64,000 nucleotides of DNA from Osedax fenrisi (Eukaryota > Annelida > Polychaeta > Sabellida > Siboglinidae): positions 21,112,021-21,176,020 of the forward strand of contig OZ025240.1 of assembly GCA_964019155.1 (NCBI GenBank), in the 5' to 3' direction. This document shows, in pieces, positions 35,820 through 47,849 of the stretch. Below the pieces are notes generated by a model that made no database searches, was not told where the DNA came from, and saw only the letters and a program-made list of their open reading frames with translations. Position 1 is the first letter of the stretch, and every line of letters begins with the position of its first letter. The position numbers and the translations under genes were made by a program.

Positions 35820-36098
35820 ACGGATTAATCAGATGTTCATTAGTATTACATTTTATACTTCTGGGACTTAAAATGGGGCTCAAATGCAGATATGCTAATA
35901 TTATGAAGAATGAAGGTAGGAATCATATATACAAATATATATATATATAAATATATATATGTACCTTTTCGATATCATTTTATCTTAGGATTCCTACCTT
36001 AATTCTTCTAAATAATAGCATACCTGCATGTAAACCCCATTTTAAATCCTAGATGTATAACATATAATACTAATGAACATCTGCTTTATCCGGCAATT
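35820..36098. mobile_element. Fold-back element with about 110-bp arms
   Basis: CGGATTAATCAGATGTTCAT at the left pairs with its near complement ending CTTTATCCG at the right. The arms remain similar (about 80-85% by eye) to a TA-rich centre near 35940. No coding. Confidence 0.7.
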
Positions 36099-36378
36099 AC
36101 GATCGCAAATCTTAAATATATACGTATGCAGTAAGTGATCCCCCCTCCTTTGTAGTATATATTATAATTCCACGTATACCCCTCTATATATGTTATGATA
36201 CTGCTTACAGCTATTCTTTATATGTTTAACCGCTGACGTTGGTTTTCAATTTAATTATAGATACATTCAAAATATATAAGTATTGTACTTGGGCAAAATA
36301 ACTAAAGTGAACGTAAATAACTTTAACATAACTAAATCGTACACTATTACGTAATAAAATGTCACCGACTAGGTATAC

Positions 36379-36401
36379 CTGGTAAAATACGAGAAGCCCA
36401 T
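36379..36401 (-). CDS. Candidate mini first exon for the 33786 gene
   Basis: An ATG on the minus strand (36399-36401) gives MGFSYFT and reaches ACCAG|GTATAC in phase 2, as needed for the exon at 33897. No acceptor lies upstream before a TA tract, so it would have to be the first exon. Only 23 coding bases. Confidence 0.25.
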
Positions 36402-36558
36402 CGAGTAGTTTATATTAGTAATTTCGTATACATATATATATATATATATATATTAGTAATTAAGTGATATCGAAACGTGTTTACATTTCATATTTCTATA
36501 TGATTACGTATTTTATAAAGTTAGTATTAATTGTATATGTAATATAATATTGTATACT

Positions 36559-39500
36559 AGTTAGTTGTTAATATAGTTAGTTGTCAATATAGTTAATTGT
36601 TAATATAGTTAGTTGTTAATAGTTAGTTGATAATATAGTTAGTTGTTAATATAGTTAGTTGTTAATATAGTTAGTTGTTAATATAGTTAGTTGTTAATAT
36701 AGTTAGTTGTTAATATAGTTAGTTGTTAATATAGTTAGTTGTTAATAGTTAGTTGTTAATATAGTTAGTTGTTAATATAGTTAGTTGTTAATAGTTAGTT
36801 GTTAATATAGTTAGTTGTTAATATAGTTAGTTGTTAATATAGTTAGTTGTTAATATAGTTAGTTGTTAATAGTTAGTTGATAATATAGTTAGTTGTTAAT
36901 ATAGTTAGTTGTTAATATAGTTAGTTGTTAATATAGTTAGTTGTTAATATAGTTAGTTGTTAATATAGTTAGTTGTTAATAGTTAGTTGTTAATATAGTT
37001 AGTTGTTAATATAGTTAGTTGTTAATAGTTAGTTGTTAATATAGTTAGTTATTAATATAGTTAGTTGTTAATATAGTTAGTTGTTAATATAGTTAGTTGT
37101 TAATAGTTAGTTGTTAATATAGTTAGTTGTTAATATAGTTAGTTGTTAATATAGTTAGTTGTTAATAGTTAGTTGTTAATATAGTTAGTTGTTAATATAG
37201 TTAGTTGTTAATAGTTAGTTGTTAATATAGTTAGTTGTTAATATAGTTAGTTGTTAATATAGTTAGTTGTTAATATGGTTAGTTGTTAATATAGTTAGTT
37301 GTTAATATAGTTAGTTGTTAATATAGTTAATTGTTAATATAGTTAGTTGTTAATATAGTTAGTTGTTAATAAAGTTAGTTGTTAATAGTTAGTTGTTAAT
37401 ATAGTTAGTTGTTAATATAGTTAGTTGTTAATATAGTTAGTTGTTAATATAGTTAGTTGTTAATAGTTAGTTGATAATATAGTTAGTTGTTAATATAGTT
37501 AGTTGTTAATATAGTTAGTTGTTAATATAGTTAGTTGTTAATATAGTTAGTTGTTAATATAGTTAGTTGTTAATATAGTTAGTTGTTAATAGTTAATTGT
37601 TAATATAGTTAGTTGTTAATATAGTTAGTTGTTAATATAGTTAGTTGTTAATATAGTTAGTTGTTAATATAGTTAGTTGTTAATATAGTTAGTTGTTAAT
37701 ATAGTTAGTTGTTAATATAGTTAGTTGTTAATATAGTTAGTTGTTAATATAGTTAGTTGTTAATATAGTTAGTTGTTAATATAGTTAGTTGATAATATAG
37801 TTAGTTGTTAATATAGTTAGTTATTAATATAGTTAGTTGATAATATAGTTAGTTGTTAATATAGTTAGTTGTTAATATAGTTAGTTGTAAATATAGTTAG
37901 TTGTTAATATAGTTAGTTGTTAATATAGTTAGTTGTTAATAGTTAGTTGTTAATATAGTTAGTTGTTAATATAGTTAGTTGTTAATAGTTAGTTGTTAAT
38001 ATAGTTAGTTGTTAATATAGTTAGTTGTTAATATAGTTAGTTGTTAATATAGTTAGTTATTAATATAGTTAGTTGTTAATATAGTTAGTTGTTAATATAG
38101 TTAGTTGTTAATATAGTTAGTTGTTAATAGTTAGTTGTTAATATAGTTAGTTGTTAATATAGTTAGTTGTTAATATAGTTAGTTGTTAATATAGTTAGTT
38201 GTTAATAGTTAGTTGTTAATATAGTTAGTTGTTAATAGTTAGTTGTTAATATAGTTAGTTGTTATAGTTAGTTGTTAATATAGTTAGTTGTTAATATAGT
38301 TAGTTGTTAATATAGTTAATTGTTAACATAGTTAGTTGTTAATAGTTAGTTGTTAATAGTTAGTTGTTAATATAGTTAGTTGTTAATATAGTTAGTTGTT
38401 AATATAGTTAGTTGTTAATATGGTTAGTTGTTAATATAGTTAGTTGTTAATATAGTTAGTTGTTAATAGTTAGTTGTTAAATAGTTAGTTGTTAATATAG
38501 TTAGTTGTTAATATAGTTAGTTGTTAATATAGTTAGTTGTTAATATAGTTAGTTGTTAAATAGTTAGTTGTTAATAGTTAGTTGTTAATAGTTAGTTGTT
38601 AATATAGTTAGTTGTTAATATAGTTAGTTGTTAATAGTTAGTTGTTAATATAGTTAGTTGTTAATATAGTTAGTTGTTAATATAGTTAGTTGTTAATAGT
38701 TAGTTGTTAATTAGTTAGTTGTTAATATAGTTAGTTGTTAATATAGTTAGTTGTTAATATAGTTAGTTGTTAATATAGTTAGTTGTTAATATAGTTAGTT
38801 GTTAATATAGTTAGTTGTTAATATAGTTAGTTGTTAATATAGTTAGTTGTTAATATAGTTAGTTGTTAATATAGTTAGTTGTTAATATAGTTAGTTGTTA
38901 ATATAGTTAGTTGTTAATAGTTAGTTGTTAATATAGTTAGTTGTTAATTAGTTAGTTGTTAATATAGTTAGTTGTTAATATAGTTAGTTGTTAATATAGT
39001 TAGTTGTTAATATAGTTAGTTGTTAATATAGTTAGTTGTTAACATAGTTAGTTGTTAATATAGTTAGTTGTTAATATAGTTAGTTGTTAATATAGTTAGT
39101 TGTTAATATAGTTAGTTGTTAATATAGTTAGTTGTTAATAGTTAATTGTTAATATAGTTAATTGTTAATATAGTTAGTTGTTAATTAGTTAGTTGTTAAT
39201 ATAGTTAGTTGTTAATATAGTTAGTTGTTAACATAGTTAGTTGTTAATATAGTTAGTTGTTAATATAGTTAGTTGTTAATAGTTAATTATTAATATAGTT
39301 AATTGTTAATATAGTTAGTTGTTAATAGTTAGTTGTTAATATAGTTAGTTGTTAATAGTTAGTTGTTAATAGTTAGTTGTTAATATAGTTAGTTGTTAAT
39401 ATAGTTAGTTGTTAATATAGTTAGTTGTTAATATAGTTAGTTGTTAATAGTTAGTTGTTAATAGTTAGTTGTTAATATAGTTAGTTGTTAATATAGTTAG

Positions 39501-41193
39501 TTGTTAATATAGTTAGTTGTTAATATAGTTAGTTGTTAATATAGTTAGTTGTTAATATGGTTAGTTGTTAATATAGTTAGTTGTTAGTATAATTAGTTGT
39601 TAATTAGTTAGTTATTAATATAGTTAGTTGTTAATATAGTTAGTTGTTAATAGTTAGTTGTTAATATAGTTAGTTGTTAATATAGTTAGTTGTTAATAGT
39701 TAGTTGTTAATATAGTTAGTTGTTAATATAGTTAGTTGTTAACATAGTTAGTTTTTAATATAGTTAGTTGTTAATATAGTTAGTTGTTAATAGTTAGTTG
39801 TTAATAGTTAGTTGTTAATATAGTTAGTTGTTAATATAGTTAGTTGTTAATAGTTAGTTGTTAATAGTTAGTTGTTAATATAGTTAGTTGTTAATATAGT
39901 TAGTTGTTAATATAGTTAGTTGTTAATATAGTTAGTTGTTAATATAGTTAGTTGTTAATAGTTAGTTGTTAATATAGTTAGTTGTTAATATGGTTAGTTG
40001 TTAATATAGTTAGTTGTTAATAGTTAGTTGTTAATATGGTTAGTTGTTAATATAGTTAGTTGTTAATAGTTAGTTGTTAATATAGTTAGTTGTTAATAGT
40101 TAGTTGTTAATATAGTTAGTTGTTAATATAGTTAGTTGTTAATATAGTTAGTTGTTAATATAGTTAGTTGTTAATATAGTTAGTTGTTAATAGTTAGTTG
40201 TTAATATAGTTAGTTGTTAATAGTTAGTTGTTAATATAGTTAGTTGTTAATATAGTTAGTTGTTAATATAGTTAGTTGTTAATAGTTAGTTGTTAATATA
40301 GTTAGTTGTTAATATAGTTAGTTGTTAATATAGTTAGTTGTTAATATAGTTAGTTGTTAATTAGTTAGTTGTTAATATAGTTAGTTGTTAATATAGTTAG
40401 TTGTTAATATAGTTAGTTGTTAATATAGTTAGTTGTTAGTATAGTTAGTTGTTAATTAGTTAGTTGTTAATATAGTTAGTTGTTAATATAGTTAGTTGTT
40501 AACATAGTTAGTTGTTAATATAGTTAGTTGTTAATATAGTTAGTTGTTAATAGTTAGTTGTTAATAGTTAGTTGTTAATAGTAGTTGTTAATATAGTTAG
40601 TTGTTAATATAGTTAGTTGTTAATATAGTTAGTTGTTAATATAGTTAGTTGTTAATATAGTTAGTTGTTAACATAGTTAGTTGTTAATAGTTAGTTGTTA
40701 ATATATTTAGTTGTTAATATAGTTAGTTGTTAATATAGTTAGTTGTTAATAGTTAGTTGTTAATTAGTTAGTTGTTAATATAGTTAGTTGTTAATATAGT
40801 TAGTTGTTAATATAGTTAGTTGTTAATATGGTTAGTTGTTAATATAGTTAGTTGTTAATATAGTTAGTTGTTAATATAGTTAGTTGTTAATATAGTTAGT
40901 TGTTAATATAGTTTGTTGTTAATATGGTTAGTTGTTAATATAGTTAGTTGTTAATATAGTTAGTTGTTAATAGTTAATTGTTAATATAGTTAGTTGTTAA
41001 TATAGTTAGTTGTTAATATAGTTAGTTGTTAATATAGTTAGTTGTTAATATAGTTAGTTGTTAATATAGTTAGTTGTTAATATAGTTAGTTGTTAATATA
41101 GTTAGTTGTTAATATAGTTAGTTGTTAATATAGTTAGTTGTTAATATAGTTAGTTGTTAATAGTTAATTGTTAATATAGTTAGTTGTTAATAG
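36559..41193. repeat. 4.6 kb satellite of 16/14/15-bp units
   Basis: About 290 head-to-tail units. The main form is AGTTAGTTGTTAATAT (16 bases), mixed with a 14-base form lacking one AT and a rarer 15-base form (TTAATTAGTTAGTTG). Rare point variants (GTTAAC, GATAAT, GGTTAG, TTAATT) are scattered and sometimes recur in blocks, indicating segmental amplification. The plus strand has almost no C. The right edge runs into the stop codon of the tetraspanin-like gene (minus strand). Confidence 0.97.
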
Positions 41194-41292
41194 TTAGTGT
41201 CTAACGTCGAATAGGGTTATGATGACGTAGAACGTGAATATTACAAGTTTGACTATGTTCTTCTGTTTTTTCAATATGTCGAAGCACGGCGA
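41194..41292 (-). CDS. Tetraspanin-like protein, last exon
   Basis: After acceptor CCAAATAG|TCG (phase 0) the minus strand encodes SPCFDILKKQ and a hydrophobic stretch (IVKLVIFTFYVIITLF) ending DVRH and TAA. The cysteine would be the last of six in the large extracellular loop, and the hydrophobic run the fourth membrane span, rather short for the family. The stop (41194-41196) overlaps the edge of the satellite array, so the array forms the start of the 3' untranslated region. A donor-like GAC|GTTAGA at 41206 leaves open a further, distant tail exon. Known tetraspanins organise membrane microdomains. That role is inferred from family. Confidence 0.65.
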   Translation of the reverse strand, partial: SPCFDILKKQKNIVKLVIFTFYVIITLFDVRH

Positions 41293-41330
41293 CTATTTGG
41301 TGTAGGGTGTTTACATTATGTATATACGTA

Positions 41331-41381
<51 letters not shown>

Positions 41382-41385
<4 letters not shown>

Positions 41386-41686
41386 CTACCTGTCTGGATC
41401 AGTGGCTAAGGTGTCAGACACACTAGCAGTATGACACGGGTTCGAGCCTCGTCTGGACCATTAATTAATTTTATAAAATGGGTCTTAAAATATTATTTAG
41501 AAGTGATCTTATATAATTGGATATAAATAAAGATCGGCTCTCGTTAAAACCATGGATGCCTTAACATGAGAGCGGCTTCGAAGGGACATTCGAGCCATAT
41601 ATGGTTATAAGTGAACAATTTCATCTAAGTTCTGGATGGGATGAAAGGACTCCACCAAATAACAATAACAATAACAATAACAATAT
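41382..41686 (+). mobile_element. tRNA-derived SINE, copy 1
   Basis: The head has RNA polymerase III promoter boxes: A box TCAGTGGCTAAGG (41399-41411) and B box GGTTCGAGCCTC (41439-41450), with a recognisable T-arm and acceptor-like pairing. A unique body follows (ATGCCTTAACAT block near 41546-41562), then an (AACAAT)n tail to about 41686. A second, minus-strand copy lies at 50395-50662. It sits inside the last intron of the tetraspanin-like gene, antisense to it. Confidence 0.85.
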
Positions 41687-41735
41687 ATATGTGTATATAT
41701 TAGATACGTAGGTACATTACTCGTATATATGGAAC

Positions 41736-41806
41736 CTTATAAACAGTTTCTAATGTGCAGTTGGATATCTCTGTAGTTCTACAACATGAACTCGGAAATA
41801 CTTGAT
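41736..41806 (-). CDS. Tetraspanin-like protein, exon with PSSCC motif
   Basis: Minus strand, acceptor GTACTAG|AT with a branch-point-like TACTAAA at about 41826-41832, phase 1, to donor TATAAG|GTTCCA, phase 0. It reads QVFPSSCCRTTEISNCTLET and ends VYK. PxSCC followed by a single cysteine is the second diagnostic signature of the tetraspanin large extracellular loop. The first codon is split with the previous exon and gives N. A long (ATT)n array starts only about 25 bases upstream of this exon, inside the preceding intron. Confidence 0.75.
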
Positions 41807-41830
41807 CTAGTACGCGATATAATAGTTTAG

Positions 41831-42434
<604 letters not shown>

Positions 42435-42798
42435 ATTAGTATTATTGATATTATATAGTATACTATATATTGAGGTATTGATAATTTATTTAAGAAAATA
42501 TATAATATACATATTTACTAAATGATAACATACTTGAAAAAATTATTGAAATAAACAAAAAATAATATGAAATCACAAAATTAAAGACATCATTTTATAT
42601 GTATTATCGTTAACAACTATTAGTAATACATTAGCTTGGTATAGATAGATAGATAGATAGATTAAAAGTTTATTGAATTACTGGTTATAGGTATACCTAT
42701 ATATCGGTTGCAAAGTTTTTGTAGAATATATAAATCAACTTTTATATTATTATTATAAACAAATAAACAAATATAATAAGGTAGTATATTTATATGTA

Positions 42799-43341
42799 GG
42801 GGACGGAACGGGGTAGTGGCCGTTTTAATTAACGCTTAAATGGTGCTATCTAGGATAACAAGTAATTTGTTACATAATCATTTTTTGTCAAATTTTAACA
42901 AAAACATGATTATATATAATTATACTTATTTATGTGTGTGAGTGTGTATATATATATATAATTAAATCATTAGATCAAATAAGGTGCGTATGCATCATAA
43001 ATATAATTATTTAATATTATATAATTACAAAAAATATAAATCGAATACATTACGAGACACCTATTGCATATTCTGATACAATAGGCCACTACCCCGGACT
43101 TGCCTTATTTTAATACTTTTGTATGCCTTTTGTAATGCCTAATAAATCGTTAATAATATTCAGTAATATATTAAAGTGAAATCACCGTATTCTAAACCTA
43201 TATGATTTATAGCATATTCACAAAAAATAAGATCTTAAAATTAAATATTTATCGATATATTAGAAGTATACTTCTAAGTAAACTTCTACTTCATATATGC
43301 TGAAGCATATAAATTATCGGCCACTACTCCGTTCTCTCCCC
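42799..43341. mobile_element. TA-flanked inverted-repeat element, family B, copy 2
   Basis: A 543-base copy with ends GGGGACGGAACGGGGTAGTG and CACTACTCCGTTCTCTCCCC, TA outside both, same orientation as 7085. Shorter by internal deletions. Confidence 0.85.
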
Positions 43342-43397
43342 TAAAGACATACACACATATACATGGGAACCTACAAATGTACACATACATACACACA

Positions 43398-44308
43398 CAG
43401 TGCCGGCTTAAGGGGGGGCAAATCGGGCAATTGCCCGGGGCCCCAAATTTTGGGGGGCCCATGAATTATTTGAGACATTTTTTTTTTACTATTTATATGA
43501 AAAAAAAAATGTCTTAACTATTTTTCTTATATATTATTAATTCTAATTAAAAAAATAAAAATAATATAATAAATTAATTAAATATGAGTCATTTAGGCCG
43601 ATTTAAAGAGTGAATTTTACAAAAATTTCTAAATTGACACGAAGATATGGTGGAAACAGCTACATGAAGATTTTGGAGAACATGCTAATAGTGATAACAT
43701 AGATCTTCTCACACATCTCTGATTGTTAGATCAAATAGTATGAAACCGATTGATAAATAATTGTTTGATAAACTAGAAGGTGATAAATGATAAACGTATT
43801 AAGGTATTATTAACCATAGTTAAATCTTAACAATTTATAATTCTATAATTAGTTTACAAAACAAAAAGTATACTTTTTTTTATTAAAATTAAATATATTT
43901 ATAAGATATATTTTAACTATGATTTCTGATATTCGTAAAGGATTATATTGATTATAAATTACGAGAAAAACGATATTCTATATAGATTTATAATTTTTAT
44001 AGTAATTAAAAAAATAGATATTTTCAAAATAATTTTTCTCAAAATAATTAACTTTCTCTATCTTATGCTCGTAATAATCAAATGTGTATATTCTCATAGT
44101 GTATATATTATTATAGTTGTATTAGTACACATAATATATATATAATAGTTTTAATTTAAATAGGATTATTCTGCTTTAGGTTATTCCTATATTATTGATA
44201 ATAATGTCTATTGATGAAAGGGAATTATGTACATACAATGATTATATTTTTCAACATACTATCATTACAGAAAGATATTATATTTATTGAAACAGATATT
44301 ATTTATAA

Positions 44309-44341
<33 letters not shown>

Positions 44342-45838
44342 ACATACATATAATACTAAAGGCATTTTTGCAATTATCCACCTATTACTTGCACATGAAT
44401 GTTTAGATTGACATCACCCTCATCAAATAAATACACAATGGCGATATTCTTATTGGAGAATAGGTGATAAGTTATCACTGATAACTACATAATTGAAGAA
44501 ATACAAAATTCAAAATATTATATTATATATCAGTGTACTCAATTCCATATATATCACATCGATATATATTATCGTTATTTATATCAAGTTATGTAGGTAT
44601 TATAGCCTACTATTATTATATAAGTATTTATTGATTTACGACGTACGATTGTACGTTGAGATTCATTATCACTGATAATTTATCAGTTAGAATTTATCAC
44701 ATTGGTCAATATTTAGCTACCGATCTATTAGAATTTGTTCAATAATAATATAATTATAATAGATTATAGAGCTCAAAGTTATGAAAATGCCAGCATATGT
44801 CTATGGAAGATTCAATGACATGAAATATATTATAATAACCATAGTCCATTGTCAATATGGATTCACATATCTACACTGTGTATTCCTTAAATCTGGTTAG
44901 GCAAAATGCCGTTAAATCTTCGACAAGTGTAGCAATATTATTTGCCTTCATCCCAAATCAATATAATTTATTTAGCCAAACTATATAAAGAATATATTAA
45001 AATCTAGATTAAAGAAGAATATAATATTTTTTATTAAAAGCATTATCGAATATAAAATTGTGATCGCAAGCAGATTCTGTTAGTGCAGTCTCTTGAGGAC
45101 TTCTTATAGGACCTAATTACATAATTTATATCTGATATTATATATGTTAAAATATAACTTAAATTACATTACTAGAGTCAACGTATTTATTCAATAAAAT
45201 GCAATTTTAGAATTTAAGACTTCGATATAATGAAAACCGTGGAGCTAATTACTTTGTAGAATAAAGTCGATCAGAAAAGTATTGCAATTAGGTTACATTG
45301 AGATAATAGCGGTAATACAAAATATTGATGCACTCTATAAATCAGTGGTTCTCAACCTATTGGTCATTGAGTATTTTGTGTAGGTCCTGGTCCAATTTCT
45401 AAAAAATAATATAAATGCTTTTATATGCAAATTGGATTTATGGTCGAGAAAAATTTAAGATGGAAATATATATTTAAATATATGTATATTAATTTTTATA
45501 TGATTATTTTATGATTAAAGTATAATAATAACAAAATAAAATTTGTCATTGGGTCATGGTATATTTTTTAATTAAGAATTATAAAAAAGGGTCACGGTGA
45601 AAAAAGGTTGGGAACCACTGCTCTAAATATATATGCGAGAAAAGAAATTATTATGAGGAGTTGATTAAAGTATACAAATAAATTACAAAATAATTAGTAT
45701 AATGATAACATTTGATAAAATTGAAGAGTTATAAATATTAGTTTTTGCCAAAATGGCCCATTTAATATGTTATTAAATTATTATGGGGCCCATGCGTTTT
45801 TTTTGCCCGGGGCCTATAGTATGCTTAAGCCGGCCCTG
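43398..45838. mobile_element. hAT-type element, 2.4 kb
   Basis: Ends CAGTGCCGGCTTAAGGGGGG and, inverted, CTTAAGCCGGCCCTG. Strong GC-rich subterminal inverted repeats (GGGGCCC, TTGCCCGGGG) match a widespread hAT end type. It inserted in a CA repeat, so the 8-base duplication (TACACACA/CACACATA) is blurred. No intact transposase is readable in the AT-rich interior, which contains a second hAT-like element at 45343. It lies in an intron of the tetraspanin-like gene. Confidence 0.75.
45343..45620. mobile_element. Nested hAT-type MITE
   Basis: CAGTGGTTCTCAACCTATT at the left and AAGGTTGGGAACCACTG at the right are the classical CAGTGGTTCTCAACC ends of hAT MITEs. CTATAAAT/CTCTAAAT flank it as an 8-base duplication with one mismatch. 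278 bases, no coding. Confidence 0.85.
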
Positions 45839-45908
45839 CACACACATATAAGTATATTTTATAAACTATAGTGTACACTGTACGCTGTTAATATACAAAA
45901 TAACTAAC

Positions 45909-45969
45909 TCGCTTTGTAGAAGTCCGATTTCAGATATTCGCCAGCAAAATTTACACCGCAGCATTTGTA
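45909..45969 (-). CDS. Tetraspanin-like protein, exon with CCG motif
   Basis: Minus strand. A clear pyrimidine-rich acceptor (ACTTTCCCGCGATAG|TAC, phase 0) leads to YKCCGVNFAGEYLKSDFYKA and donor GCGA|GTTAGT, phase 1. CCG is the hallmark of the tetraspanin large extracellular loop. The donor phase fits the exon at 41806 exactly, giving DFYKA-N-QVFPSSCC across the junction. This is the strongest single piece of evidence for the gene. Confidence 0.8.
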
Positions 45970-46460
45970 CTATCGCGGGAAAGTGTGAGTTTGATTATAT
46001 TACTAGTATTATGTGTTACTACTATAGTATGTTAAGAACTATATTATTAGTTATGGTTTGATTCAGCTTTATAATGTACGGCTGACTACTAAACCTGATA
46101 AATTATCCGTAAAGTTATGTATATTATATGTACTATATATATATATATATAATTATATATTTATATACATATATATATATACACATATATGTATTATTTT
46201 ACATGGTATAGGTGAGAAAATTAATATATTATACTATTATATTTATAATACAACCTATATAGTTATTATCTAACCTTACTTTGCACATTATCAACAAAAT
46301 AAGTGAATGTCATATTTACACCTGAAATAATGCGCATATATCAATTCTCGTATATATATATATCATATTAGTAGTAATGTTTATTGTGATATATATTAAA
46401 TATAAAGTAGGTAATGCTAATGCGTAATGTTGCATATTGGCTTAATATTCATAAACTCAC

Positions 46461-46538
46461 GATTACAAATAGTTGTCTAATCGCTAGATACAACTTGATA
46501 ACCATCATTAAGTACACATACGACGTATCGTATACCCA
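46461..46538 (-). CDS. Tetraspanin-like protein, exon before the CCG exon
   Basis: Minus strand, acceptor ATACACAG|TGG and consensus donor ATC|GTGAGT, phase 0 at both ends, 26 codons: WVYDTSYVYLMM, then VIKLYLAIRQLFVI. It would form the first helix of the large extracellular loop leading to YKCCGV, and the length between the third membrane span and CCG (about 31 residues) is normal for the family. It is more hydrophobic than usual for an extracellular helix. Confidence 0.6.
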
Positions 46539-46597
46539 CTGTGTATACATGCAGGTAACCATAGTAACTATATTAATTTAAGTAACTATAATAAGCA

Positions 46598-46646
46598 CTT
46601 ACATTCATAGATTTATAGTTGTAAACTATAAATCTATGCTTACATT
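46598..46646. mobile_element. 33-bp hairpin with CTTACATT duplication
   Basis: CATAGATTTATAGTT, a three-base loop, and the exact complement (46606-46638), flanked on both sides by CTTACATT (46598-46605 and 46639-46646). Looks like a tiny insertion with an 8-base target duplication. No empty site is available in this window. Confidence 0.6.
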
Positions 46647-46712
46647 TAATAAAATTTAATTTGTATTTATAAAATACGTATATATATATATTATGAATCT
46701 AGTTAACAACAG

Positions 46713-46748
<36 letters not shown>

Positions 46749-47039
46749 TTATATTATTTTACTTGTGTTTAATAATTTAATTAATACTTTTAATATTTAC
46801 CGAATTAATTTTTAGGAAAGAACAACTTTTAGCGATTTAGACAATAATACAAATTAGAAACTTTATATTATTATTAAGAATATTATTTTTAACATTGATA
46901 TATTTAGTAAATAAGACTTAGGTAATTAATTAATTTATTTTAAATCATCAAACAGTTTTTTGATTATAATATATATTACCTATATTATATAGGCTATATA
47001 TATTCTTATACCTTTTTTATATTACCTTTTTCTGTATTT

Positions 47040-47480
47040 ATTAATGATATGATATTTTGTTATCCTACTAATGTAATTAGGTGATAAATTATATCCTATT
47101 AGTGATAAATCATCTAATAATCTAAATTATAAATTACAATCAGCATGTGATGACATTTTTCTAGTGTCTAAACTTAATAAATTATCCATAAATATAGATA
47201 AAACGCATTGTAGCTTTTTTAAATGATGTAATATTAATATATAATATTTAATATAAATATAGATAATACACTTTTATCTCAAGTAACTTCTACAACATGT
47301 ATTGGAATACATCTAGATAGGTTGTCTATCCTACTTGTTTAAATTGGAAATTTCATTTAGGTTATCTTAAAAATTATTGAAAATGTTATAGATACCTAAT
47401 AACAAATATTTCATATTTTGTAAATACATATTCCATGATCAAACTATACTATGCTTTATTTTAATGTATTTTAAATGTAA
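47040..47480 (+). pseudogene. Degenerate LINE reverse transcriptase fragment
   Basis: Plus-strand pieces read LQSACDDIFLVSKLNKLSIN followed by IDKTH, then TTCIGIHLD, then NWKFH-like residues after a frame change. This is the order seen after the RT active site. Decayed beyond function. Class probably the same as the element at 53370. Confidence 0.5.
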
Positions 47481-47849
47481 TTTACTGTATAGAAATATGG
47501 GGTCATAGTTATGTGTAAAACTTAAATATCATTTATTTAATTAAAAAAAATATTTTAAAAATAATTGTTAATAAACCAAATTAATTTTCAACTGTTTCTT
47601 TATTTAAGGAAAATAAAATATTATCTTTATATGATATTTGTAAGTACAAGACTTGCATTTATATGTATAAAATATTCTATAAATTGTGCCATTCAATTAT
47701 TTGTAATCATTTTACATTGACGTCTAAAAAATATTTAATATAAGGAGTAACTGTGATTTTATTCAAACTTATAGAAGAAGAAGACATTTTATTTAGACAT
47801 CGTTTAAATAATTAAGTTAACAATAATGTATAATGAAATAATAAGAAAA

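Noticed and set aside
36559..41193. CRISPR-like or telomere-like array
   Set aside because: Units are contiguous 14-16 bases without unique spacers. It is a satellite, and the context is eukaryotic.
41390..41461. Functional tRNA gene
   Set aside because: A and B boxes and partial cloverleaf pairing are present, but the acceptor pairing is imperfect and the sequence continues as a SINE body with a repeat tail and a second dispersed copy.
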